Assembly: GCA_021732785.1 (NCBI GenBank) | Contig: JAKFUG010000006.1 | Coordinates: 124,001-188,000 of the forward strand | Source of the DNA: Planctomycetaceae bacterium | GTDB lineage: Bacteria; Planctomycetota; Planctomycetia; Planctomycetales; Planctomycetaceae | Direction of reading: 5' to 3' | Length of the DNA: 64,000 bases | Part shown: positions 35,535 to 44,227 of the stretch, piece after piece | How positions within the stretch are numbered: position 1 is the stretch's first letter | How the letters are laid out: the number at the start of each line of letters is the position of its first letter | Program-made: the position numbers and the translations under genes | The notes under the pieces: generated by a model | Databases searched by the model: none | The model's input: the letters and a program-made list of their open reading frames with translations, nothing else | What the model was told of the DNA's origin: nothing

Positions 35535-36962
35535 ATGTTGACGGTGGAATTTGATCCTGGCTCTTACCGGGATCGCGACGCCCGCGTCTGCCGGGGAGTC
35601 GACGGACAAATCTATCGGTTATTGTCCCCGCGCGCACTGGACGAGTGGAACGCCGTGTCCCAGGCGTCGTTCTTTCCGCAAGCACTTCGATCCGGTGCCG
35701 TTGTGCAGACGGAACTCACCAACGACTTCGGTTCATTGCCGGAATCGCTTTCCGCGGCGGGCGATCACCCCTGGGCAGGAGTCTTGCAGCACGAGGCCAT
35801 CCCGTTTGTCAGCTATCCGTACGAGTGGTCCTTTTCCATGCTGCGCGATGCGGCCCTGCTGCACCTGGAATTGCTGATGGCCGCCGTTGCCGACGGGTGT
35901 ACCGTGAAAGACGGTACCGCGTACAACATTCAGTGGCGGGGTCTGCAGCCGGTCTTCATTGATGTGGCTTCGTTCGAACGTTTGCCGCCTGGAATGCCCT
36001 GGGCGGGTTATCGCCAGTTCTGTCAAACGTTTCTGTACCCGTTGTTTCTGCAAGCTTACAAAGGGATCGCTTTTCATCCGTGGTTGCGCGGCCGCCTGGA
36101 GGGCATCACGCCGCAGGATTGCTGGCAGATGATGTCCCTGCGGGATGTCTTTCGTCGCGGCGTCGCCACGCATGTCGGTCTGCATGCCTGGATGGAATCG
36201 CGCCCGGCAAGCACGAATCGCGGGACCTCACAGACATTGGCCGATGCGGGCTTCGGAAAGGATCTCATTCTGAACAATGCCCGCGGGTTGAAAAAAATCA
36301 TTCAGCGCTTGCGTTGGACGCCGCCAAAGTCCACCTGGTCGGACTATGCACAAACTCATAGCTACACCGATGGTGATCAGCAAGCCAAGCAGCAATTCGT
36401 CCGCCGCGTCGTGCATTCCCGACGTTGGCACCAAGTGTGGGACCTCGGTGGCAACATCGGCCTGTATGGCGAAATTGCTGCGGAAAACGCCGATCTGGTT
36501 GTTGTTGTCGAATCCGATCATGCGGCGCTCGACCATTGTTACCGCCGTCTAGCCACGGCCCCGACGGAAATCAAGCGCAAGATTTTACCGCTGGTCGGAA
36601 ATGTCGTGGATCTGTCGGAGAACGTCGGCTGGCGCGGTCGCGAACGCAAGGCCTTCGTCGAGCGCGGGAAACCGGAGCTGGTGCTGTGTCTGGCGTTAAT
36701 TCATCACGTTGTCATTGGTCACGGTGTCCCCCTGCGCGAATTCATCGACTGGCTGGCGGACTTGGGAGCGAGCGTGGTGATCGAGTTTGTCGCCCGCGAT
36801 GACCCCAAAGTGCAGGAGATGATGCGGAACCGCCGTGACACTTGCGTCGATTACAACGCCGATGAATTTGAAGCGGCACTGAAACGCAGGTTCCAGATTC
36901 GATCGCGGGAAACGTTAACCTCCGGAACACGGTCGCTTGTCCTGGCAGAGCCGCTCGCATGA
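35535..36962 (+). CDS. SAM-dependent methyltransferase (nodulation NoeA-like)
   Basis: 475 aa from ATG 35535; an in-frame start at 35409 is possible. The N-terminal ~270 residues (SYRDRDARVCRGVDGQIYRLLS, GLQPVFIDVASFERLP) match an accessory domain of NoeA-type proteins. The C-terminal part is a class I methyltransferase: motif I VWDLGGNIGLYGEIAA, acidic strand VVVVESD, then LVLCLALIHHVVIGHGVPL. Substrate unknown. It overlaps the next gene by ATGA, so it is tied to the sulfatase-like enzyme. Confidence 0.83.
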   Translation: MLTVEFDPGSYRDRDARVCRGVDGQIYRLLSPRALDEWNAVSQASFFPQALRSGAVVQTELTNDFGSLPESLSAAGDHPWAGVLQHEAIPFVSYPYEWSFSMLRDAALLHLELLMAAVADGCTVKDGTAYNIQWRGLQPVFIDVASFERLPPGMPWAGYRQFCQTFLYPLFLQAYKGIAFHPWLRGRLEGITPQDCWQMMSLRDVFRRGVATHVGLHAWMESRPASTNRGTSQTLADAGFGKDLILNNARGLKKIIQRLRWTPPKSTWSDYAQTHSYTDGDQQAKQQFVRRVVHSRRWHQVWDLGGNIGLYGEIAAENADLVVVVESDHAALDHCYRRLATAPTEIKRKILPLVGNVVDLSENVGWRGRERKAFVERGKPELVLCLALIHHVVIGHGVPLREFIDWLADLGASVVIEFVARDDPKVQEMMRNRRDTCVDYNADEFEAALKRRFQIRSRETLTSGTRSLVLAEPLA

Positions 36963-39130
36963 AGCTCCCCAAGCTCACGAAGACCGCTGTTGCCGATGCT
37001 GGCGGTACACCGCTTACCGATCGGTCGAAGGCATTGCATCTGCTCGTGCTGTTCAACTTTGCCGTGGCCCAGCCCGTCTTTGATTTGCTGTGCGGACGGT
37101 TGCCATTTCTGCGCGACCTGCGCATCCCGGCGAGCGCGATTTACGCTCTGGCATTCATGCTGTCGCTCGGATTGCCAGGCCTCCTGATGATCGGCGTCCG
37201 TCTGGCTGGTGTGGCCGGACGAACGGCTTACCGTGCGACTTACTCCACCTGGTTGTTTCTGCTGGCGGCGTTATTCTTGCTGCCGGCGTTAAAGCAAACC
37301 GGCTTTCTGTCGGCCAGTACGGTCTATGGGGGAAGCATCGTCCTGGCTGCGGGAGCGACCTGGTGCTATTGGAAGTCGCCGAAGTTGCGCTCGATTCTGA
37401 CGCTATCGGCGTTGGGATTACCTTTATTTCCCCTGATGTTTCTGCTGCGGTACTCCGCGTCCGTGGACACCACCTACGGGTTGTCGGAACGAACCGCCAA
37501 GTGGACGACTCCCCCGGTGGTGCTGATCGTCTTCGATGAGTTCTGCGGTCAGAGTCTGATGACGCCCGAGCGCGAGCTCGATGCCACACGCTTTCCCAAC
37601 TTCGCGGCGCTGGCGAAGGACGGCCAATGGTTCCGGAATACCGCGTCGGTACACGAACTGACAGCGCAAGCGGTTCCCGCCATTCTTTCCGGTCGCTATG
37701 GAGACCATCTCTGGCCGATGCAACTCGCCGACCGCCCGCAAAATCTGTTCAGCATGCTCGTCGGCAACGGCGGTTACGAACACGCGGCGTTCGAACCGGT
37801 CACCCGCCTGGCCCCCGAAGCCAACGTCGAAGACCATTCCGCCGGCGACCTGTTCAGTGTCCGATTGCCGTTCTTTTTTGAAACGCTGGGTCGGGTTTAT
37901 CTGAGCCATTTGATTCCCAACGAGCATACCCACTGCTTGCCGGAAGTCCCTTACATGTGGTTCGGTGTGCGGCTCGAAAGAGACATCGATCCGGCGGCCC
38001 ACCGGGGGACATTTCGGTACACGTGGAGTGTGCATCGCCCCCGCCAATTCGAACACTTCCTGGAAACCATCGACGGAGCCGGTGGGCCAACTGTCCACTT
38101 TCTTCACGTCCTGTTGCCACATGTTCCGTGGAGTTACCTCCCCTCCGGAGAATGCTACACCAAGGACGGGGCGGATTGGGAATTGACGAACCTCGGCAGC
38201 GAAGCCGATCGATGGAATCCGGACGAGCTGCAAGTGATCCACGCTCAGCAGCGGTATTTGCTGCAGTTGATGAACGCGGACCGACTCCTCGGACAAGTCG
38301 TTGCCAAATTGCACGCGACAGGCCAGTACGACGAGACGCTCCTCATTGTGACGGCGGATCACGGAATCTCCTTCCGCCCCAGCGAATACCGTCGCGGCAC
38401 CACGGCGACGAATCAGGACGAGATTCTCTCCGTTCCGTTGTTCATCAAACGCCCCGGTGAAACACTCGCCGGCGCGAACGACCTTCCCGTCGAAACCGTC
38501 GACATCTTCCCGACGATTGCCGATGTATTGGGATACCGCCTCACTCAGAAGGTGGATGGATGGTCGGTCTTTGACGATCGGCGTCTTCCGCGAACGGCGA
38601 CCAAACAGGGAGCCGGCGGCACGATACGTTCGGTGCCGGTGAAAAGCGTCATGACGTCATCCGCTCCACAAGAGATTCGCCATCGATTTGGAGCAGGGGA
38701 CGATCCGGCAGCAATTTATCGGATTGGTCCCGTCCCCGAATTGGTCGGTCGGAATGTTGCCGAATTCCCGCTCGGAAAAGGCCCGAAGCTGCGCCTCAAC
38801 GTCAGCCGCTATGGAGATGTCTGGCCCAGCGACTCAGCCGCAACCGTTCCCTGCTTTTTTGAAGGAGCGGTTCATCGTCACAATCCGGTCGATGAAGATC
38901 CCGTCGTGCTGGCCATCGCGATCAATGGCGTGATCCAGGCCGTGACGCGCACGTACCTCCATGCCGGGGGGCTTTCGGAATGGGAGGCGATGGTTCCGAA
39001 GTCGGCGTTCCACGCCGGTCAAAACGATGTGCAGATCTATCAGGTGACGGGCACCTCGCCGAATTGGACGCTCACTCCCTGCGAAGTACACCGGCAGGGA
39101 GCCGCCGCGGCACCGTCCTCGCCCCAATAA
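36959..39130 (+). CDS. Membrane-anchored sulfatase/alkaline-phosphatase-superfamily enzyme
   Basis: 723 aa. About four to five hydrophobic segments fill residues 20-170. The catalytic domain begins PPVVLIVFDEFCGQSL (metal-binding Asp/Glu), has the nucleophile region HELTAQAVPAILSGRYG, and VTADHGISFRP (metal-binding Asp/His). This layout is that of LTA-synthase/phosphoethanolamine-transferase relatives, acting on lipids or envelope polymers on the outer face of the inner membrane. Residues ~600-715 form an extra beta domain. The neighbouring methyltransferase and LssY_C protein suggest one envelope-modifying pathway. Confidence 0.86.
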   Translation: MKLPKLTKTAVADAGGTPLTDRSKALHLLVLFNFAVAQPVFDLLCGRLPFLRDLRIPASAIYALAFMLSLGLPGLLMIGVRLAGVAGRTAYRATYSTWLFLLAALFLLPALKQTGFLSASTVYGGSIVLAAGATWCYWKSPKLRSILTLSALGLPLFPLMFLLRYSASVDTTYGLSERTAKWTTPPVVLIVFDEFCGQSLMTPERELDATRFPNFAALAKDGQWFRNTASVHELTAQAVPAILSGRYGDHLWPMQLADRPQNLFSMLVGNGGYEHAAFEPVTRLAPEANVEDHSAGDLFSVRLPFFFETLGRVYLSHLIPNEHTHCLPEVPYMWFGVRLERDIDPAAHRGTFRYTWSVHRPRQFEHFLETIDGAGGPTVHFLHVLLPHVPWSYLPSGECYTKDGADWELTNLGSEADRWNPDELQVIHAQQRYLLQLMNADRLLGQVVAKLHATGQYDETLLIVTADHGISFRPSEYRRGTTATNQDEILSVPLFIKRPGETLAGANDLPVETVDIFPTIADVLGYRLTQKVDGWSVFDDRRLPRTATKQGAGGTIRSVPVKSVMTSSAPQEIRHRFGAGDDPAAIYRIGPVPELVGRNVAEFPLGKGPKLRLNVSRYGDVWPSDSAATVPCFFEGAVHRHNPVDEDPVVLAIAINGVIQAVTRTYLHAGGLSEWEAMVPKSAFHAGQNDVQIYQVTGTSPNWTLTPCEVHRQGAAAAPSSPQ

Positions 39131-39227
39131 CCGTGCGGTTCGATTCTCTGGAACTGGACGGAATCACGCGGACCGGCCACACTGCCACGGAAGTCTCCAC
39201 TTTTTTGTCCGCCAAGTGTGATTTCCT

Positions 39228-40592
39228 ATGCTCTCGACGGTCTGGAACGTAATCGAACGGTTACTGACAACTCCCTATCACCCGACTGCAGACGACCAGC
39301 CGTTTCTGTCCCGTGCGGAAACGCAAACGCAGGCCGGTGTCGCTGTCACGGTGGCCATTCCCAGCGTCCGCGAAAGCGAAAAGCTCTTCGGCGTGCCCCT
39401 CGGTCATCACGGTTTGCAGCCGGTCTATCTGCGAGTGGAAAATCATTCAACCACCACGCTCCGGTTTCAGTTTCGCACGACGGATCCCCGTTATTCCACA
39501 CCGCTGGAAGCCGCGGGACGGTGTCACTTTTCGATTCTCAAGCGGCTCTCGGCGTTCGGACTTTTGGGCTGGCTGGTGTCGCCGTTGCTGCTGTTGATTC
39601 CGCTGAAGTTGCTCACGGCTCAATGGGCCAATGCCCGGATGGACGACTGGTTTCAGACACGGGGCTTCCATCGTCGACCGATCCCCCCCGGTGAAACGGC
39701 GGAAGGCTTCGTCTTCACGACCATGGACGCCGGGACGAAAATCGTTCGCATCTATTTGATGGCGTTGAACAGCCATGCCGTGCGGGAAGTCGCCGCACTG
39801 GAAGCGGGGAAGGCGATTGCGGATGGGCCAACTCCTGTGGATCTTGACCTGACGTTCACGCTGGCCGTGCCGAATCTCGCCGTGGATTATGAACATCAAC
39901 AATTGGCCCAGCGGACCGCATCGGCGGAGTTCGAAACGTGCTCCGTCGCCACTTTGCTGGAGCGGTTGAAAACCGTGGCATCCATCACCACCAATCGCAG
40001 CTCGCGTGGCCACGGCGATCCGATGAATCTGGTAATTATTGGTTCGTTTGATACGCTGCTCCGTGCCTTTGTCGGTCGCTGGGACGAAACCGAAGCCATC
40101 ACGCTGGCCACCTGCTGGAAGACGGTCCGGGCTTTTCTCCTCGGCTCGGAATACCGCTACTCGCCGGTCAGCCCGCTCTATCTGTTCGGCCGCAGTCAGG
40201 ACATTGCGCTGCAACAGATTCGCGCATCGATCAACATCCGCCTGCATCTGCGACTGTGGCTCGCCCCGTACCGCCTTCACGACAAACCGGTCTGGATTGG
40301 TCAAATCAGCCGCGATATCGGTGTTCGTTTCACGACCAAAGTCTGGAACCTCACCACGCACCGCATTGACCCCGATGTGGACGAAGCGCGGGATTACGTC
40401 CTCGACGATCTTCTCGACGCCGAGCGCGTGGAAGCGGCCGGGCATGTCGATGCGATGGAGCCCTCCACGGTCACCGCCCCGCGGCACAATCTCACGGGAG
40501 ACCCGTACTACACCGACGGTTTCCGCGTGGTCATTCTGTTGTCCGACCACCGCACCCGCCCGCGTTTCGTGGAATGGTCACCGCGCGAGTGA
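39228..40592 (+). CDS. LssY_C-domain membrane protein
   Basis: 454 aa, 97 nt after the sulfatase-like gene. N-terminal beta region (~30-95), one or two membrane helices (LLGWLVSPLLLLIPLKLL, ~115-132), then from ~255 the LssY C-terminal domain: DPMNLVIIGSFDTLLRAF, ATCWKTVRAFL, YRYSPVSPLYLFGRSQDIA, KPVWIGQISRDIGVRF, HRIDPDVDEARDYVLDDLL. The function of LssY_C is not established; it is often found fused to or beside PAP2 phosphatases, which fits membrane-lipid metabolism. Confidence 0.85.
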   Translation: MLSTVWNVIERLLTTPYHPTADDQPFLSRAETQTQAGVAVTVAIPSVRESEKLFGVPLGHHGLQPVYLRVENHSTTTLRFQFRTTDPRYSTPLEAAGRCHFSILKRLSAFGLLGWLVSPLLLLIPLKLLTAQWANARMDDWFQTRGFHRRPIPPGETAEGFVFTTMDAGTKIVRIYLMALNSHAVREVAALEAGKAIADGPTPVDLDLTFTLAVPNLAVDYEHQQLAQRTASAEFETCSVATLLERLKTVASITTNRSSRGHGDPMNLVIIGSFDTLLRAFVGRWDETEAITLATCWKTVRAFLLGSEYRYSPVSPLYLFGRSQDIALQQIRASINIRLHLRLWLAPYRLHDKPVWIGQISRDIGVRFTTKVWNLTTHRIDPDVDEARDYVLDDLLDAERVEAAGHVDAMEPSTVTAPRHNLTGDPYYTDGFRVVILLSDHRTRPRFVEWSPRE

Positions 40593-40597
40593 GGTCA

Positions 40598-41641
40598 TCA
40601 ATGGGCATCACTCGCATTGATGTCGACCTTACCTCGCATCGTTTGAAAGATGTAGGCGAAGTAACCGATGGTCAGCAGCATGCCGACCGCCCACCAGCCG
40701 AGCGCCACTACCAGACCGTAGCGGGCAGAGATCGAATTCGACGCGGTGAGACTGAGCGCCGGATCAATTGTCGAGCGGAGCCAGTACGGATAGTTGCCAG
40801 TCAACGTGGTGGCGGACAGACCGAGGAGAAACGCGGCGGAAGACAGGAACGCGGCGAGTGGCCGATTGCGTTGCAGAAAATAAAACACGCCGCCAAAACC
40901 TCCCATCGCGAGCATCACAAACGCCACGGACCACGGGCGCGAGAACAGATTCGGGAAGATGTCCGGTTGAACGAAGGCTGTGGCAAGCGTGACGATTACC
41001 CAGAAGGGAACGAGACTCGTCCAGATTCGACGAGCCGCGATGCGACTCCGTTCTTGAACCGGCCCTGCGGTGCGCCAATCGAGAAAGAGCGCCCCATGCC
41101 CGGTGAGGGCGAAGAGCGCAAAGAGGCCGACCAGAATGGTGTACCAATCGAAAATCCCGGCCTGTTTCCCCGGTTGAAAGTTCGTGAACAACGGCATTCC
41201 GGGCAGACCGGTTTCCTCCAACGGCACGCCCCGCACCAAGTTCGCGAGGGCCGTTCCGAACACGAATGCCAGCATTCCCGAGGCCAGCGAAAACACGGTA
41301 TCCCAAAATTCCCGCCATAATGGATTGTCTTGCAGCGATCGAAACTCGATCGACACGCCACGCAGGATCAACAACCACAACACGATCATGAGCGCGAGAT
41401 AAAACCCGCTGAATGCCGTGGCGTAGACTTTGGGAAACGCCATGAAGAGGACGCCACCCGCCGCAATGAGCCAGACCTCGTTGCCATCCCATACCGGCCC
41501 GATCGCGGAGAATACCGTGCGCCGTTCGAGATCGGTCCGCGCGACGAAACGGTGCAGCACGCCGACGCCGAAGTCGAAGCCGTCGAGGACCACGTAAATC
41601 GACAGCATCGCCGCCACGATGGCAAACCAGATTGCTTCCAT
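40598..41641 (-). CDS. cydB: Cytochrome bd oxidase subunit II
   Basis: 347 aa from ATG 41641 (a longer open frame upstream has no family match). Multiple membrane helices throughout. It begins MEAIWFAIVAAMLSIYVVLDGFDFGVG, contains GPVWDGNEVWLIAAGGVLFMAFP and RGVSIEFR, all conserved in CydB. It pairs with CydA, 4 nt upstream, to form a quinol oxidase with high oxygen affinity. No cydX-like small gene is seen after it; the stop lies 5 nt from the convergent LssY_C gene. Confidence 0.96.
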   Translation of the reverse strand: MEAIWFAIVAAMLSIYVVLDGFDFGVGVLHRFVARTDLERRTVFSAIGPVWDGNEVWLIAAGGVLFMAFPKVYATAFSGFYLALMIVLWLLILRGVSIEFRSLQDNPLWREFWDTVFSLASGMLAFVFGTALANLVRGVPLEETGLPGMPLFTNFQPGKQAGIFDWYTILVGLFALFALTGHGALFLDWRTAGPVQERSRIAARRIWTSLVPFWVIVTLATAFVQPDIFPNLFSRPWSVAFVMLAMGGFGGVFYFLQRNRPLAAFLSSAAFLLGLSATTLTGNYPYWLRSTIDPALSLTASNSISARYGLVVALGWWAVGMLLTIGYFAYIFQTMRGKVDINASDAH

Positions 41642-41645
41642 GGGA

Positions 41646-42977
41646 TCACGCCTCGTGCATCGCAGCGGGACCGCGGCTGATTTCTTTGAGGAATTGCAGT
41701 ACGAACACGATCCCCAACAGCAAGTACAGCCCGACGAACCCGAGCAAAGTGAAGACAACATCCCCCGGACTGACCTGCGTGGAACCGGCATCGGCGGTGC
41801 GCATCAGACCGTAAATGATCCACGGTTGGCGACCGAGTTCCGCGGTCCACCACCCGGCCGTGGTCGCAATGTATGGAAACGGAAATGCCAGCAGCAAGAC
41901 CCAGAGCATCGACCGCATACGCAAGAGTCGATCGCGCCATAACAGCGCAGTCGAGACGGCCATCACCAGCATCATCAACGTCCCCAGGCCGACCATGATG
42001 TGATAGCTGTAGTACAACAATTCGACATTGTCGGGCCATTCTTCTTTGGGAAAATCGTTCAAGCCTTTCACCGTGCTGCCGAAAGTGCCATAGGCCAGAA
42101 AGCTGAGGAATCCGGGCAGAACAATCGGATTCCGGAGTTTTCGTTGGGCGACATCGGGCTGTCCGATGATGGCGAGTTCCGCATACGGACCCCCTTCAAA
42201 CAGCCCTTCCATCGCCGCGAGTGCCACCGGTTGATGCATCGCGACCATTTTTCCGTGCTGATCACCCGTCGGAAAAGCCACCAGGACCGTCGAAAGCAAG
42301 CCGGCAATCACGCCGGTGCGCAGGCAAATGACGGCGTGTTCCCGATGCGTTCCGAGCAAGGCCCAATAGGCACCCACCGCGGAAACGACAAAGGATGCCG
42401 TCACCACGGAGGCCGCCATATTGTGGGCGTACTGCCAGAATGCCCAGGGATTGCCGAGGAACGCACGGAAGCTGGCCAGATGGAGCACACCGTCCTCGCC
42501 AATGACATGCCCGACCGGATGCTGCATGAAAGCATTGGCCACGATGATGAAATAACCGGATAACCACGACCCCGTCGCCAGGGCAATCGCCACCGCAAGA
42601 TGCCCTTTCGGCCCCAGCCGCTTCTCACCGAACAGAAACAAGCCGAGGAACGTGGACTCCAGAAAAAACGCGAACACGCCTTCCATGGCCAGGGTCTGCC
42701 CGATCACCTCACCGGAAAAGCTGGAAAAGCGCGACCAGTTGGTGCCGAACTGAAATTCCAGCGGAATGCCGGTGACGACACCCATCGCAAAATTGAGGCC
42801 GAAGATGCGGGCCCAAAACCGGGCGATTTCGTTGTATCGCTCATTCCCCCGGTACAACGCCGTGCTCTTAAACAGCACGATGAGCAATGCCAGTCCCATC
42901 GTCAATTGCGGGAAGAGATAGTGAAACGTGACCGAAAACGCGAACTGAAGACGATGCCAGAGCAACCCGTCGGCCAT
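41646..42977 (-). CDS. cydA: Cytochrome bd oxidase subunit I
   Basis: 443 aa from ATG 42977, with AAGGA 5 nt upstream. Heme ligand His in FSVTFHYLFPQLTMG, quinol-site/heme b region GTNWSRFSSFSGEVIGQTLAMEGVFAFFLES, GYFIIVANAFMQHPVG and the heme b595/d region all match CydA. Its length fits the short Q-loop class rather than the ~520-aa E. coli type. Expected to reduce oxygen at low tension and tolerate inhibitors. Confidence 0.96.
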   Translation of the reverse strand: MADGLLWHRLQFAFSVTFHYLFPQLTMGLALLIVLFKSTALYRGNERYNEIARFWARIFGLNFAMGVVTGIPLEFQFGTNWSRFSSFSGEVIGQTLAMEGVFAFFLESTFLGLFLFGEKRLGPKGHLAVAIALATGSWLSGYFIIVANAFMQHPVGHVIGEDGVLHLASFRAFLGNPWAFWQYAHNMAASVVTASFVVSAVGAYWALLGTHREHAVICLRTGVIAGLLSTVLVAFPTGDQHGKMVAMHQPVALAAMEGLFEGGPYAELAIIGQPDVAQRKLRNPIVLPGFLSFLAYGTFGSTVKGLNDFPKEEWPDNVELLYYSYHIMVGLGTLMMLVMAVSTALLWRDRLLRMRSMLWVLLLAFPFPYIATTAGWWTAELGRQPWIIYGLMRTADAGSTQVSPGDVVFTLLGFVGLYLLLGIVFVLQFLKEISRGPAAMHEA

Positions 42978-43199
42978 GATGATCCTTCTTGTCGGTCGCG
43001 ATTTCATCGCGGTTGCAGACCGCGAATGATCGAAACCGACACCACTCTTCGGAACGATGCCGAAACATTGTAGGCAGGACCTGCCGTGGAACGTACTCCC
43101 CCATTTCGAAATGGAATCGTCGGGACAGAAATGACATGAGGGCACGGAGGGCATCACGGGGCGCGTCGAGCAATCATGCCGAACGAGAATCGGCGGCCG

Positions 43200-43622
43200 T
43201 TACCATGAGAGCGCCGAACTATCGTTCACGCGCAGCTCACCGGTGGCCTGATTGTAGACCCACCCACACGGTGCCGATTCGACGCTGGTAATCGGATCCT
43301 GCGTGGAAGGAGCGATCGCGGCGTTCTGGTTCGCGCCGATTTGGGCGACCGGAAATGGTCCCGTGAGATACGATTGCAGTGATGTGTCTATCGTCGCCGC
43401 GGTCGGGAAATTCCCGTTCTGTGCCCGATAGAATTCGATTGCACCGCGGACGGCGCGCAACGATTGTTTCGTCCCATTTTCGCGCGCCGTGGCGGCCGTG
43501 TTGGTCATTTTGGGAGCCGCGACGGCCGCCAGAATCCCAATGACCAGCACGACAATCGCAAGTTCCACGAGGGTGAAACCGCAACGAGGGACTGAGCTTT
43601 TATGATTCGGCGCACGTTTCAC
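43200..43622 (-). CDS. Orphan major pseudopilin (copy 2)
   Basis: 140 aa. I choose GTG 43622 because the bases before it (GAGTGAGAATC) match those before the ATG of copy 1 (GAGACAGAATC), and it yields a 14-residue leader before G|FTLVELAIVVLVIGIL. The mature protein is the same length as copy 1 with no gap, identical over its first 25 residues and about 68 percent identical overall by hand count. It lies 27 kb from the machine operon with no other secretion gene nearby. It may be an alternative subunit expressed under other conditions. Confidence 0.88.
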   Translation of the reverse strand: MKRAPNHKSSVPRCGFTLVELAIVVLVIGILAAVAAPKMTNTAATARENGTKQSLRAVRGAIEFYRAQNGNFPTAATIDTSLQSYLTGPFPVAQIGANQNAAIAPSTQDPITSVESAPCGWVYNQATGELRVNDSSALSW

Positions 43623-43935
43623 GATTCTCACTCTTGCCGATGTCCGTCGTGGAGTGAACCACTCCGACAGAACTCGACTCGCCGCGATGCTCGGAATAGG
43701 AAACTTAGTTCGAAAACCACAAATGGCAAGTCGAATTGCAGAAATCATCCCGCGAAGTCGGTAAACCATCGGCAGGTTTGAGGTTACCGCTGTTGAAATC
43801 GGGGCTCACCGACTCGGATTTTCGTTGCTATTTTTTCCAGAGCGGTATAATTCGGCCATCACATCCCGCCGTTCTGGCGTGCCGCAGACCTGCATGACAT
43901 CCCTTCGATGATGTCGCGAAACGGAGGAAGATCCC
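43623..43935. promoter_or_regulatory. Divergent 313-bp intergenic region
   Basis: It separates orphan pilin copy 2 (minus) from the small gene at 43936 (plus). I see no additional gene. The sequence CGGTATAATTCGG (around 43849-43861) contains a good -10-like TATAAT pointing towards the plus-strand gene, without a clear -35. Confidence 0.4.
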
Positions 43936-44160
43936 ATGTCCGCTTTACTCACGCATTCCGTAACCGATTTGCACTCCATCCAGGAATGGTTTGCACTCAC
44001 GTCGCACGACTTATTCCAGGCGAAACGCGAACAGCCCGATGAAATGGCGCGCGTTCAACTGCATGTCGCCGCGCAATCGGCGCATCGGCTTGCCGCAGAA
44101 ATCGAACGCTTCGTGACCCTGCATCGGCAACTGCAGCGCGATGGTCTGATTGAAGAATAA
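43936..44160 (+). CDS. Small helical hypothetical protein
   Basis: 74 aa with GGAGG 8 nt before the ATG, the best ribosome-binding site in this neighbourhood. The product is almost entirely amphipathic helix (MARVQLHVAAQSAHRLAAEIERF, split here by Pro-free turns) with no membrane segment. Family not recognised. It ends 67 bp from the stop of the convergent kinase-tubulin gene. Confidence 0.7.
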   Translation: MSALLTHSVTDLHSIQEWFALTSHDLFQAKREQPDEMARVQLHVAAQSAHRLAAEIERFVTLHRQLQRDGLIEE

Positions 44161-44227
44161 CAGCGCGAGTTTACGATTCGTCCTGTCGTGTCACGCTGGC
44201 AGCGGGGCCGATTGCAGCCGATAACCA

